DNA from: Yarrowia lipolytica
Lineage: Eukaryota > Ascomycota > Dipodascomycetes > Dipodascales
DNA: 64,000 nt
Direction of reading: 5' to 3'
Assembly (NCBI RefSeq): GCF_001761485.1
Contig: NC_090774.1
Coordinates: 992,001 to 1,056,000, forward strand
Within the stretch, counting starts at the first letter, position 1. Every line of letters begins with the position of its first letter. The notes beneath the pieces were generated by a model. It saw only the letters and a program-made list of their open reading frames with translations. It was not told the DNA's origin and did no database searches. Below are positions 33,194 to 43,856 of the stretch, one piece after another. A program made the position numbers and the translations under genes.

Positions 33194-33361
33194 AAGGAAT
33201 TTGCATACACAAGGCTCAGAGCTTCTCTCATCTGTTCCAAGCCCCCAGACCATGAACAAACACAATCGTGTTGACAGCTTGCTGTTGCTCCAAGGGCCGT
33301 TGAGAGGCTCACCAGCACCTGCTCTTGCACCAAGTGTGCTTGCGACTCTTGCCAATGCTAA
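33194..33361 (+). pseudogene. Decayed metallothionein
   Basis: This stretch is exactly 168 bases from the start position to the stop, the same as the intact gene at 32067-32234. The N-terminus reads KEFAYTRLRASLICS in one frame, where family members have MEF...GASLIS; the start codon is AAG. A second frame gives NKHNRVDS, matching the family's KHNLVNN. The three-Cys cluster CCCSKG is in a third frame. The end TSTCSCTKCACDSCQC is back in the first frame and keeps every Cys of the family's last block. So small compensating indels and an internal TGA have broken a metallothionein gene whose length is unchanged. A TATATAATAA box lies about 100 bases upstream, so transcription may persist. Confidence 0.7.
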
Positions 33362-33591
33362 GTTATCTCATATTCTAATGTATCATTGACCATATTCGTT
33401 TGATGTCGTAGCACCTTGTAACATGACATCAGAACAGTTATAGCCCCTTTCTAGATTTACAAACGGACTTCAGAAAGTTGTAGAGCAACTTCTGAGGACT
33501 TGTATTCTTTCAGTGATGAAGAATTTCGCGCTATAATGGGCACGTTTGTCCTTGAAATACCCCATCCCTTTTCCCCCCGACATCATCTTTC

Positions 33592-33672
33592 GGGCGGTTG
33601 GTGTAGTGGCAACATATCTGCCTTCCAATTAGTTGCTAGCAGGTGCCAGGGGTTCAATTCCCCTACCGCTCA
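33592..33672 (+). tRNA. tRNA-Gly (UCC) with a 10-base intron
   Basis: The acceptor GGGCGGT pairs with ACCGCTC, the anticodon stem TCTGC with GCAGG, and the T arm is AGGGG-TTCAATT-CCCCT. The anticodon loop is CTTCCA plus A, split by a 10-base intron (ATTAGTTGCT) after position 37. Discriminator A. A TTTTT terminator follows at 33676-33680. The A and B boxes (TGGTGTAGTGG, GGTTCAATTCC) are in place. Confidence 0.88.
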
Positions 33673-35244
33673 TCATTTTTGCCTTCTCCATCGTTATAGC
33701 CCTTGTAATTCTTTTGTTGGTGGTATTCGTTGCAGTCTTCAGCTCCAACGCAGTCTACTTCCAGCACCGTCCTTCATTTACACTGTACGTAAAAGTGTTG
33801 TTTGAAGATACTCTTTTTGAAATACAAACTCATCTCCCCTTTGAAACCATCCGTTCAACCCTCAAGTGCGGGCGGTCTGCGTTATAGGGGTCTTCGAAAC
33901 ACACGCAAGGTAAATTGTCTGGAAATCCTGCCATTACACAATTATGTCTCAGAATTCCGCATCGGAACATCGCCAGTTGTTTTCAGCATTGAATCGAGCA
34001 TGAACCGAGACTGTATGGGAGTACAATATTTGAGACTGAAAGACTATATATCCGCTTGACTACCGGTTGAATTCATACATCCAACCTGTCCTGCACCAAA
34101 AATTGCACCCATTCCGACAAGAGCCCGATCAGTACCAGTAGACTGAAACGTCTTGCCATGTGTACACCTTGCTGTCGGCCATCCCACATGGTTCTTGGTC
34201 TTGGTCTAGCTCTCTCTTTGGGAGTGACATTTAACCAACGATTTCCAAACCCATCGAGAAGCAGTGCCAGTATGTCTAGGGCCGAAACAGCTCCCATAAC
34301 CCATTTGGACATGTACCCGTGGTCCAGAGAAAGACCATGGTGACTTTTGAATCCGCCCTTACGATTGTAGCTGTCAATGTTCCACTTCGCGTTCAATGGA
34401 AGGAGAATGTCTCCAGTGTATATACCATTAGATAACATGATACAGTACAGTAGCCACAATTGAAGGTCTCCAACATAGAATCGTTTGGAACCTGTTGATC
34501 GTCCCAAAGATACTTTCCAATGCACTCAAGTCTCGAGGAAGTCGGCTGTCGCTCAAAACGTTCATGAGAAAGTTGATTATCATGCCCGAGTTCAGACAGT
34601 TCTCCACTGTCGTCTCTTGGGCTCTTAAGTTCTGAAAGAATAGACATTCTCCCCAGGACCTGTTGGAGAAGCTTCCCGATGGAAGAAGGACTGCACTTTC
34701 TGAGGGTAAAATGCAGCCATCCTCAGTGACTGATTGGTACAACAGTTGAAACGTTTGCACTTCGTCGATGGAGCGATTTTTTTATGATTTTTTTATGATT
34801 TTTTTTGCAGTGCAGCTTCTGGATTGGCACTATGAGCACCCCAGATAAGATCCCAGAAAGATTTGGACTCTGAATACTCTTAGTTTTCTTCCAGTGAAAG
34901 CTGACATCATTCAAGCTCCTTCAATTCTGTCAACATGATGTCTCATGCCCCTCGACTTACTGTAACGCATAGCAGAACCAACATGGACATGAAAAGGTCG
35001 GTTTGTTCGCTGCTTGGTTGGGTGACATAGAAGTACTGTATAGTGTACCGTACATACTGTACTACAAGTAATACTTGTACAGTCCACGGAAAAGAGAGAG
35101 AAAAAAAACATTTTTCGCTGTCCAGAAAGCTCAGAGATACCGCTTCTACCCCAGACTCCTTTGTCAACAAAAAACTCAACAAATATAGTTATTTATACTT
35201 ATAATTTAGCCGCTACTAACTGAACACCAACTATTACTTCAAAG
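33673..35244. other. Intergenic region
   Basis: No convincing gene in 1.6 kb. A short repeat TTTTTTTATGA appears twice near 34780-34800. A GTAC-rich stretch lies near 35030-35085. Several overlapping minus-strand frames of 60-150 codons lack coding bias. Confidence 0.5.
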
Positions 35245-35306
35245 GTTATTCTTTCACAGCAAAGTTATAATTAAATGAATGTATATGCAGAAAAAAAAAA
35301 AAAAAA
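35245..35306 (+). mobile_element. Short LINE-type 3' tail, copy 3, with target duplication
   Basis: A 62-base insertion ending AAATGAATGTATATGCAG and a run of A. It is flanked by a perfect 9-base direct repeat ACTTCAAAG (35236-35244 and 35307-35315), the target-site duplication of a retroposition event. It shares about 45 bases with the copy at 31948. Confidence 0.8.
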
Positions 35307-35545
35307 ACTTCAAAGAGCGAAGGAAGCTTAAAAAATTGAAGCCATGCTTCCCAGAAATGAGATTGCTATCCAGATATTTCTGTAGTTCATACGGCTTCAA
35401 GTTATGGCACTCAAATGACCCATTCATCTCCTTCGTAAACACTAGAAAACTCGCACTCGTTACTTGTACTTGTGTTAAATATATGCTCTAGTCCATTTCT
35501 CTATTCCATTTTTCAAACCAATTGTCCCTCTCCATGATTTTGACA

Positions 35546-37021
35546 TCACTTCTGCTTATCATCCACACTGAGACCCTTCAGTGCCTGTCGCAAATCATCA
35601 ACCTGCTGCAGACCAGTGGAGTTATTGAGTGTGGATGCCTTCTTCTTGTACATCTTTTTGCCAACCACAGAGTAGTTGTCCATAAAGTCGTCCATGATGG
35701 ACTCAAAGTCGTTTCGCTCCTTCTTCATGTCAAATTCGGGCTGGGGCTCATCCTTGGATTCATCATTGTACTCAGCCTCGACCTTGTCGAACCGGTCGTC
35801 CAGGAATGTCAGGCCCTCGTTTCGGAACAGGGCAGAAGAGGTCATGGAGTATCCAGACATGGCGGTTCCGTTCTTGGCAGCCTTCTCTCGCTTTCGACGA
35901 GACCGTCGGCTCATGGCGGTGTAGGCAGCTCCGTCGATTTCGCTCTCCACCTCCTCGCCTCGCTTCTTCTTCTGGTCCTTCTTGAACTTGTCAAAGTCCT
36001 GCTGCCACGAGTACTGGGGGTCAAACTCGTCTTCCTCCTCCTCTTCGGCCTCAACGTCCAGCTCGGCAGCCAGAGGCTGGGAGACCTCTACCTCCTTTCC
36101 AGCTTCTTCCTCCTTGTTACCCTTAGACCGCCCCATGGCTCGGGCCTGCTTGATGGCCTGCTGTCGAAGAGCTTCAATCTCCTCATCGTTGTGTTCCTCC
36201 TCAACTGTGTCAAAGGCGCCCTGGATGGTGCCGACATCACTGTAGTCATCGTAGTAGTCCTCATCGTCGTATTGGTCGTCCAGAGCGGCCTCCTCTTCCT
36301 CATCGTACTCTCCAGACTGAATCAACTCGCCAAAGACATCATCCTCGGCATCCTCCTCCACGTAAGCCTCGTCCTCCAGAGCCTCCAGGACCTCCCGCAG
36401 ATCGGGGTCCATCAGCAGCTGTCTGTGAGCATCAGGGATGTCCTGCTGGTCCTGGTAAGTCAGCTTCTTCTTGACCTCAGAAGGAAGGGCCTCAGCGGGC
36501 AGCTGAACTCCATTCTTGGCAGCGTAGTCAGCCTTGAGAATCAAATCGGTGCCCTTGCCCCGCCGTCCTCCAGGTCCAGAGTGCTCCTTGTTGTTAGTCT
36601 TTCGCTCCAGATAGACGGAGTCAGACATGCCCATGGGTCGCAGATGCTGCATATAGTCGTACTTGGAATCATCGTACTCGATACCGTAGAGAGCGGCCTC
36701 TCCCTCGTTTTCTCGTCGGCCCTGTTTGGCAAACTTGTCCAGCTCAGCCTCCAGGTCAGCTCGAGTCAGAGCTCTGTGGGGGTCCTGAGAGTCGTCGTGG
36801 AGCTCGGGAACGTCTCCGGCCTCGCTAGCCTGACTGGCAGCCTCAGAAGCGGCTACAGATCGAGCCACAGCCTCTCGCTCCCTTCGTTGCTGGTTGAGAT
36901 TGTCGACTTTGACAAAGACTCGCTCGGAGGCGTCTTCATCATGATAAAGAGGATCGTCTTGCGCTCGGTACACCAGCGAAAAGGTCTCGGCGTCTTTTTT
37001 CTTAACCCACGTTTTTCCCAT
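35546..37021 (-). CDS. LTV1: LTV1, 40S ribosomal subunit assembly factor
   Basis: A 491-residue acidic protein. The N-terminus MGKTWVKKKDAETFSLVYRA and QDDPLYHDED are hallmarks of the Ltv1 family. It is followed by long Asp/Glu-rich stretches (for instance QSGEYDEEEEAALDDQYDDED) and a C-terminal basic helix (MSRRSRRKREKAAKNGTAMSGYSMTSSALFRNE, quoted here only to mark the family's conserved SMTSSALFRNEGL block). Ltv1 binds Enp1 and Rps3/uS3 on the nascent 40S head; its phosphorylation by Hrr25 allows late cytoplasmic maturation. The length is close to the yeast protein (463). A TATATA element lies near 37047 on the minus strand. A 542-codon frame on the plus strand across the gene is its antisense shadow. 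Confidence 0.95.
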   Translation of the reverse strand: MGKTWVKKKDAETFSLVYRAQDDPLYHDEDASERVFVKVDNLNQQRREREAVARSVAASEAASQASEAGDVPELHDDSQDPHRALTRADLEAELDKFAKQGRRENEGEAALYGIEYDDSKYDYMQHLRPMGMSDSVYLERKTNNKEHSGPGGRRGKGTDLILKADYAAKNGVQLPAEALPSEVKKKLTYQDQQDIPDAHRQLLMDPDLREVLEALEDEAYVEEDAEDDVFGELIQSGEYDEEEEAALDDQYDDEDYYDDYSDVGTIQGAFDTVEEEHNDEEIEALRQQAIKQARAMGRSKGNKEEEAGKEVEVSQPLAAELDVEAEEEEEDEFDPQYSWQQDFDKFKKDQKKKRGEEVESEIDGAAYTAMSRRSRRKREKAAKNGTAMSGYSMTSSALFRNEGLTFLDDRFDKVEAEYNDESKDEPQPEFDMKKERNDFESIMDDFMDNYSVVGKKMYKKKASTLNNSTGLQQVDDLRQALKGLSVDDKQK

Positions 37022-37520
37022 TGTCGTGTTCTTTTTTCTTCTTGGGTATATATGAAGCTGGATATTGTAATTACTGCCTTATGCACGATACGAAATTTTT
37101 ATATTTTAGGCTTTTGGGTTTACTGTAGTGGCGAGAGATGGGGACTGTGAGTTCGAATTTCAGAAGGTGTCTTGAATGGAAGCCCGGGGGAAAGATGATG
37201 GATCAAGCAACTAAACAGACCATATGGCACAAGCCTATGATTTTTTAATACTCTCAATGACAGGTTTAACCCTGTCTCACCCTCTCCTCTTTTTATATAT
37301 AAAAGTATTGTTGTATAGATTTTGTAATCCCAACTTTTTGTACTTTCTCCTGTATAATCACTTAGAGTTGTTAAGAATAATGTTGAAATCAGTTGGGAGT
37401 TAGTTGATGTTAAAACTCAGTCTCTCTGACCATCACACCGAAACAAGTGATGGTTCAAAGCAACCCCGCCTTTGACACCCCAAAAGACTTCTCATCACTT
37501 GTTTATCATCACACACAGGC
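37022..37520. other. Divergent promoter, LTV1 and orphan gene
   Basis: Contains the LTV1 promoter near 37047 and a TATATAAAAG box near 37300, in the correct orientation for the orphan gene at 37521. No ORF of note. Confidence 0.55.
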
Positions 37521-38657
37521 ATGGCGAAAATAAATCCGAATCCCAGAGCAACAAGACGCGGTGTGGCCGACTACGTGAGACCTGGTACTCGGATCGCTCG
37601 TCCTTCTCACCACACGCCAACCATAGAGCGAAATACTAGAGATACCAACCACACTGAGTCAGACGCGACAGTCCCCCAACAATGCATTCGGGTGGAGGTT
37701 ATTGCAGAGAAACCCTCGACGCGCCCACTGCCGCGAACGTTCGAAACGATGCTGGCGTTCTACGGGATCCTCTTCATGTCCACGTTGGCGTCAGTAGTGA
37801 CCAGGGACACATACCTGAAAATCGCTTCCTACATGTGCAGCCTGACCAGCACCGAGATGAATACCCGCTACTGGTTCCGAACATTCACCAGGCGCAACAA
37901 GCATCTCTTTGACGATACTATGGAAACCCTCAAGAAGTTACCCTCAATGGTCCAGCCAGTTGATATCTATGGGATGGACAGTACGTGGTTGTCGGATGAC
38001 GGACACGTTGACCTCCACACTGCACCTGTGACGACAAAGATGGAATGGCTGAAAACTTTCCTCAAAGATACCGATAATGGTGGCGTTTTAAGAATGCTTG
38101 TGGTGCCATACCATGAAGGGCTGGAGGAGTTTGTTGCCGCGTGCCTGGTCAACTATGTGCTGGTATCTCACGAGAGTACCACATACGTCTTAGGGGACGA
38201 CACAGATATCCATGACATGGAAGCTCACTCAATCTCTGTTGGGGTGCCTGAACCCGAGGTCATTGGAGTCGATGCTGTCGACCCTAACTCGCAAAGACTG
38301 GACTCACCCGCTCCGGCAGAAGGAAGTGACAACGCAGATGCCTGTGGCTCCACCGACACAGATACCCGAGATGACTCCAGCAACGATAATAAGCAGCACC
38401 CAGGAGATATCCCCGAGACTGCTGATACTGAAGATACTATTACGGAGCCCCCTTCTAGCCAGCTCGTGATAGTGAGCCGAAAGTCTACAGAGGAGGAAGA
38501 AGGGGTCACTGTTTGCACGGAATTCTCCGATAAGGCTCTCTCTTACCCCTCTGGAGATGTTCTGAAGCTGCTGGAACACACGCTGGAAGAGAGAACCAAG
38601 CTGATTATGAAAGTCATCACCATGGAGAAGGAGCTAAGAGCTGCTCGGGGCGGCTGA
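37521..38657 (+). CDS. Orphan protein, acidic linker and C-terminal coiled coil
   Basis: A 378-residue protein I do not recognise. Residues 1-70 are basic and polar. Residues 70-110 include a hydrophobic stretch (TMLAFYGILFMSTLASVV) that could be a membrane or buried helix. Residues 110-215 look folded, with YWFRTFTRRNKHLFDDTME and VLRMLVVPYHEGLEEFVAACL. Residues 225-330 are an Asp/Ser/Thr-rich disordered stretch. The last 45 residues form a charged coiled coil (LKLLEHTLEERTKLIMKV). Codon use is ordinary and the frame is uninterrupted, so it is probably a real, fast-evolving, lineage-restricted gene. The start is the first ATG, 220 bases after a TATATAAAA box. The gene is convergent with the lipase gene. 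Confidence 0.75.
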   Translation: MAKINPNPRATRRGVADYVRPGTRIARPSHHTPTIERNTRDTNHTESDATVPQQCIRVEVIAEKPSTRPLPRTFETMLAFYGILFMSTLASVVTRDTYLKIASYMCSLTSTEMNTRYWFRTFTRRNKHLFDDTMETLKKLPSMVQPVDIYGMDSTWLSDDGHVDLHTAPVTTKMEWLKTFLKDTDNGGVLRMLVVPYHEGLEEFVAACLVNYVLVSHESTTYVLGDDTDIHDMEAHSISVGVPEPEVIGVDAVDPNSQRLDSPAPAEGSDNADACGSTDTDTRDDSSNDNKQHPGDIPETADTEDTITEPPSSQLVIVSRKSTEEEEGVTVCTEFSDKALSYPSGDVLKLLEHTLEERTKLIMKVITMEKELRAARGG

Positions 38658-38818
38658 AAGTTACGTTGCTAGAGGGAGTCTGTATGGGTGTTTATTTATA
38701 TATCTTTCAAAAGCGGTTAGTTGCTAGTGTCACTATATATGTTCAAGAAGCGTCAAGTCGTAAGGTATTATATGGAGGAAATGTAGGCGTAGAAAAGTAT
38801 ATAGAAACGAAAATCTTG

Positions 38819-40039
38819 TTAGTTTGATTTACTGATCCGGGTGGGAACCTTGGTATCGTAATTGTAGTTGGGGTCGATGTTGTGCTGGTACGAGAAGTTG
38901 CCCTGGTATTGTGGCATGTTGAGCACGTCTCTTCGGCCAATGTTGAAAGCACACAGACCAATGTAGAAGATATAAGCCAAATGGTTCTGCAGGAAGTTGA
39001 TTCGTGACCACAGGTTGAAAGTTCCTCGGTGGCACAGGGGGTTCTCTCCTCCCTCGCACACCACCACCTTGTCCAGCTTGGGGTAAACGCTCTCCTCGTC
39101 TATGAACACCTCTCCGATAGAGTGGGTGTAATTGAGCCAGTCGGGCACTCCCACGACGATATCGTTCCAGTGAGTCACTCGGTAGAATCGTCGGGCATCA
39201 TTGACAACCAGACCAGTATCGTTGAACCACAGCTGGTTGATGTAGGCGGCGAACTCAGGGTTTCCAAGTCGAGGCTGTCCAAAGTTGATCATGTAAGGGT
39301 CAAATCCCAGCAGTTTGAACTGTGTAGCAAACAGCTGGGCCTGAGCAGCTCCTAGAGAGTGGCCAACAACAAACATCTTGTAGTCGGTGTTATTTCCCAG
39401 GAACTTTTCAATCTGGGGTCCGGCATGCTCGATAGTCTCGTTGAAGCCCTTGGCGAATCCGTCATGGATCTGGCAGTTCTCGCACTTGTCCATTTTCTTG
39501 GGAACCAGGCTAGGGTCTTCATGCACAACATCCTGTCGCTCTTCCAGGTTGCTGAGACCCTTGTTTTCGGCAGCGTAGTGCTTCAGGATGGCCTGCTTGT
39601 GTTCAAAGTCCTCCTTGGTAGGGATCAGATGCGTGGGCAGAGAGGTCAACCAAGGGGCAGTCTGAAATTGAATGTCTGTGACGATATCAGGGATACTGAA
39701 AGTTCCTCGAAACACAATGTACTTTTCCTTCTTCTTGTGGTCGTATGCAATGTAGCCGGTAGTGGAGGCTGAGGAGAAGTTACCACCAAACACTGAGTCC
39801 AGCTGGAGGTCGGGGAAGTACCGACAGCTTTCTCCGCAGGTGAAGTCCGTTCTGAGAGGCGTGAAGGGGGCATTGATACAGTACGCGATGTTTGAGAGTC
39901 GCGAAAACTTGGCTGTGAAGTCGTACAGATCCTGGGTGGCCTGGATTCGAGTGGAGGACGAAGTGGCATCCACCTGTCCATAGAGCATGGAAGCCAGGTA
40001 CGAAATCACCTGCCCGAAAGTGAAGTTGAACCCTGCCAT
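38819..40039 (-). CDS. Class 3 (Rhizomucor-type) lipase
   Basis: A 406-residue lipase. The nucleophile is Ser228 in VGHSLGAAQA; KYIVFRGTFSIPD is the conserved strand and oxyanion region; the acid is likely the Asp of HWNDIVVGVP; and the His is likely in the C-terminal part. The cap region between about 130 and 190 is charged. The N-terminus (FTFGQVISYLASMLYG) is only weakly hydrophobic, yet paired Cys (CINAPF, CGESC, CENC) and several N-x-S/T sites suggest entry into the secretory pathway. It would hydrolyse triacylglycerol or related esters. Secreted lipases are abundant in lipid-growing Yarrowia; this one is longer than the about 330-residue LIP2 group. A TATATATA box lies near 40080. Confidence 0.9.
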   Translation of the reverse strand: MAGFNFTFGQVISYLASMLYGQVDATSSSTRIQATQDLYDFTAKFSRLSNIAYCINAPFTPLRTDFTCGESCRYFPDLQLDSVFGGNFSSASTTGYIAYDHKKKEKYIVFRGTFSIPDIVTDIQFQTAPWLTSLPTHLIPTKEDFEHKQAILKHYAAENKGLSNLEERQDVVHEDPSLVPKKMDKCENCQIHDGFAKGFNETIEHAGPQIEKFLGNNTDYKMFVVGHSLGAAQAQLFATQFKLLGFDPYMINFGQPRLGNPEFAAYINQLWFNDTGLVVNDARRFYRVTHWNDIVVGVPDWLNYTHSIGEVFIDEESVYPKLDKVVVCEGGENPLCHRGTFNLWSRINFLQNHLAYIFYIGLCAFNIGRRDVLNMPQYQGNFSYQHNIDPNYNYDTKVPTRISKSN

Positions 40040-42455
40040 TATTTTTGGAGATATGTCTTATCAAACGGGCCCCGACGATCTATATATACCAGCCAATATG
40101 CTCTGTAGAGTATACCTACTCCGACACCCCTGCATGATAGCATTATTCGGAACTGGTGGAGGAGGTGTTAGATGGGCTCTTGGAAAGCTGAAAATTGGAG
40201 TATGGCGTTACCGGCGCACGACGAATCGATTGGTGTTATCACCATTTCCCCTGGAGCTCCCTATCACTGGCAACTGTCTGATGTCGTCAATATCACGTTT
40301 GAAGAACATCTGGATCGACGTATGATCGGCAGTCCACATAGGTAGTGCGGCGAGTCCAGAGAGTGTGCATTAATTGAAGGTCGCATGCACTGTTCCGGTC
40401 CCCGGTGCCCTTACTTGTACAACTGTGGGAAATTTGGTGGCAGGAGACCCGTTGGTGATCATGTTTGTCGCCCAGAGTGTACTACAAATAGTTGTACCCT
40501 ATGCAAGACAGCAACACGGGAGGACCGCTATCTACAAGCAGATCCGTCCTGTGATTCGGGACCCAAAAGAACGAGTAGACTTCCCGCAAATTGAACCAGA
40601 GTACATAGAGACAGGCTTCGTTCTATTTCCCACGCATGTCTGCTGCACCCCACAGTTCCATGAAAATACAATGATGAACAATTCTCCGAATAATACATCG
40701 TCGACCTCAGAACTGGATTCCACTACCTTGATGAACCTCCATCTCGAGTAAATTCGACACTAGCAGTTCTCTATAGTTTTTATTATCGTTGCTACAACAC
40801 TGTATGAGACAGATTGTAGACTGGGCCAACTTATAGGGCAAATTCTCTTTTCCCACAGCACCCAGTTGCGGATCTCGTGGATCTGCAAATCATTTTGTTT
40901 TATTGCCGACTTACACTTTTTAGGAAAAAAGGTGTAAACAGAGTGTCGTTATTATATACAGCGACGACAAACTACAGTATAAGTACAGTAGTCCATCGTT
41001 TGCAAGCAACATGTCCCATAATGCTGGCCCTTTCACCAAGTCTCAATAGATTCTGGCTCTTCGTCGGTAAAATCCTGTGGTCCAGTTCCTCTAAAAGCAG
41101 GTACCAACCCTTGGCCATGCTGTACTCCATGTGATTATTTCACACCAAAGGTTCTAGTTCTCATGTTGTCTGCAGAAGCGAAAACGCCGATCTGTCGATC
41201 TTTGACAGGCTACACACAGCGAAGTAGCGGAAGTGAGTGAGACTAGGGCAGGCTTTAGCCTGAAAGCGACGTATTGTAGATACACTACAATAACTAAATC
41301 CAATCTCGTGAAAACTGTGTCGGATGAAATGTCTGACACAGATCAAGAGCCTTAAGAAAATGGACAAACTCATAACTTGGAGAGTACAACATGGTACTAT
41401 AGAAACTCTTGGACCGCAAGCTGTGACAGCTATATAGTTTATGTAATTAAATCAGTTGAGTAATTTAAGTTGTTGAATCACATGCTTTCAGGTCCAAGTC
41501 TGTTTGGAAACGGCCCGTTCAGAGAACATGTACCCGACTTCATCCTTTACAGTTCATGTTGATATCATCGTGAACTCGTGGAGTACTGTACTGTAGTGTT
41601 TTACGGCAGTCCATGTCAAGCTGGAATGATGAACATACCATTGTGATCTCCAGTTCCGGCCGAGTACGAATACGAAGTCCAATACTCTCTGTCGCCAACA
41701 ACCACACAGCTATCTAGAATCGTCTGTATTACTCCTAACCAAAAAGATCGACATAAGGACATTGTCTAACATTGTCGATCTTCCCAGAGTGGTGCCATGA
41801 GCAAAGATACAGCGCAAGGGGACCATGCGTCTGCTGTTCCAGATCCATTGGCTTCATTTTGACTTCTGGGGAATGACTTCTGGGGAGGCCGAAAGTAGTT
41901 GCAGCATCCACGGATGTCTTAGATTCAGCCCATAAGCACGTCTGACAAGTGCAGGGAACTTCTCAGCGGTACCGAATTGCTTTTTTCAGAGGTGAGGGGA
42001 GGACCAGTTGAGTGGAAGAAGAGCATGTGAGAACCTATTGGGAGGTTGCAAAGTCGAAAGAAACCGGAATAGGAAGGTCGACAAGGGACGAACCAGCTGT
42101 GAGTCATGAGAGATGAAAGACGTTAGCAGCCTTCACAACTTATCAAACAAGTATGTGCTGTACGGGTATGTACCGCTACTTGTAGGATCCAAAATACGAA
42201 AAGCTCTATCAATAGCTGACGCACACGTTTGACCCCGTGTCGCATTCTCCATGGAGAATTGATTTTCCAAGATGCACTCCGTAAGACGAACCTCACAAGA
42301 TCATCAATCGAATAGAATTCATATCCATCTCAACCTGCCACTATACATTTTTGTTTAACCGCATGGAACTGTTCTCCCACACATCTTCAGATCAATTCCT
42401 CTACGGCATATAATCAACGATGCCCGCTCACTATATACAACTCATTACACCTGGT
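40040..42455. other. Long intergenic region
   Basis: 2.4 kb with no gene I can support. A frame at 40458-40751 (97 codons from its first ATG, ending ...TSELDSTTLMNLHLE) has some coding flavour but no recognised motif. A GTACTGTACTGTAG motif lies near 41585. TTCTGGGGAATGACTTCTGGGGA near 41863-41886 is a short tandem duplication. Confidence 0.5.
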
Positions 42456-43856
42456 CTAAGCCCGGATGTAACTGGATCGTTTGATCTCTCGGACCACGCT
42501 GACCAGCTTCTTTTTTTCATCCTGCTCCTTCTGTAACTCCTGTAAGTGCTCCTCGCGCATGGTGCGAATCTGGTCTCTGAACTTGTGCACCAACATGGTC
42601 ACCGACTCAGATTCGGAACCCCCAGAAGCCTCCAACCCAGTCACCGCTCGTGAAGTATCAGCCTCTTGCAGTTTGCATCGCAACTGGTTAATCTGATCTT
42701 CCATCTTCTGCCGCTCTGACTCATAATCCACAGTCTGAACAGTCAGGTCCTCAAGCGACTGCACAACAGAGTCCAGTTCCCGACTCAGAGAATCACACTT
42801 GTCTCGGTACTCTGAGACCTGTTCTGTGGCGAGCGTCAACTCAGAATTGAGATCCTGAATCTGAGCAGAAGATGCAAATTTGTGTGATCGAAGGGCATCC
42901 TGCAGATCAAGCAAGTCACGCGAATCTGACTTGAGCACAGGTGTAGACACCACATCACGTGTCTGACCCATCTCATGAGCTCCAGTAGGCTTGATTTCAT
43001 GTCCAGCACCGACCTCACGTGACTTGCTCACCTCACCATTACCACCACTTCCTCCTCCCTCCTGTAGATAAGCCAACATGTCGTGGAAATGAGGATACTG
43101 CCGCTGGTCAAAAGCTTGGTCACGGGACTCCAGAACTCGGCCTAGCATGTCTGTGTTGTAGTCAATCTGGTCGCGACACTGCTGGGTCAGTTGCTGACAG
43201 AGTCCAGAAAGAGCATGCACCTTGGCGGGGAGGTCACGGGACTCAGTCTGCTGCATCACGTGATCGTCACCTAGCTGGCTGATCAGCGTGTCGAGCTGCT
43301 TGCCCACCTTTACTGGATCCTCTGCCTGGGCTGCTGCGGCGGCGGCTGGGTTGAGTTGCGAGTAAGCCAGCACAGCTACCGAATGTTGTAGGACTGTCTC
43401 CTTGAGAGCTGTGATGCGGTTGTGCAGTTCAATGGCGTCTGTGTTCATTTCGGTGATTTTACGCACACTGATGATGTGTTCGTCAGTGGCCTGTTGGCTG
43501 TGTCGTTTGGTTGATTTGAGGAAACTTGATCGTTTACTGCCATCTTCATGCAGACGTGCGAGCGATTTGGCAGCCTCCCCGACCTTCTTTTCGAGCTCAA
43601 TTTTGTGCAGGAGAGTCTCGTATCGTGACTCGAGCAGCTGTAGCTCCTTCTTCTTCTCGTCCAGCTCATCGTAGGACAGAATGTGGTAGTTCTTTGCGTC
43701 AACGATGGCTGCCTGGACTAGGAAGTTGAACGAAACGGGATCTTTTTCGATGTTTATGAAGGGAGACACGGAGATGTGCGTGTCTGACGGGTTGGGTGGT
43801 GGCAGGAAGTCGTTTGCATCACTGAAATTATCCGGCGAATAGTTGTAGTTGGACAT
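42456..43856 (-). CDS. Uds1-domain coiled-coil protein
   Basis: A 466-residue protein. Residues about 40-165 match the fungal Up-regulated during septation (Uds1) domain: DPVSFNFLVQAAIVDAKNYHIL, DELDEKKKELQLLESRYETL and KIELEKKVGEAAKSLARLHED. The rest is long coiled coil (about 165-235 and 330-460) broken by a disordered Gly/Ser/His linker. Related proteins in fission yeast and other fungi are tied to septation or polarity sites, but the molecular role is not settled. The linker and neighbouring segments contain CACGTG boxes read as TRD and SRE. The start is the first ATG. It is divergent from the MCY1-like gene across a 570-base region rich in GTAC palindromes. Confidence 0.85.
   Translation of the reverse strand: MSNYNYSPDNFSDANDFLPPPNPSDTHISVSPFINIEKDPVSFNFLVQAAIVDAKNYHILSYDELDEKKKELQLLESRYETLLHKIELEKKVGEAAKSLARLHEDGSKRSSFLKSTKRHSQQATDEHIISVRKITEMNTDAIELHNRITALKETVLQHSVAVLAYSQLNPAAAAAAQAEDPVKVGKQLDTLISQLGDDHVMQQTESRDLPAKVHALSGLCQQLTQQCRDQIDYNTDMLGRVLESRDQAFDQRQYPHFHDMLAYLQEGGGSGGNGEVSKSREVGAGHEIKPTGAHEMGQTRDVVSTPVLKSDSRDLLDLQDALRSHKFASSAQIQDLNSELTLATEQVSEYRDKCDSLSRELDSVVQSLEDLTVQTVDYESERQKMEDQINQLRCKLQEADTSRAVTGLEASGGSESESVTMLVHKFRDQIRTMREEHLQELQKEQDEKKKLVSVVREIKRSSYIRA

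Noticed and set aside
35522-37150. Open frame of 542 codons on the plus strand
   Set aside because: It is the antisense of LTV1; the Leu/Val-rich composition is the mirror of Glu/Asp-rich codons.
40374-40751. 125-codon frame with Asn/Ser/Thr-rich end
   Set aside because: It begins with TTG; from its first ATG it has 97 codons, but no motif or promoter supports it.
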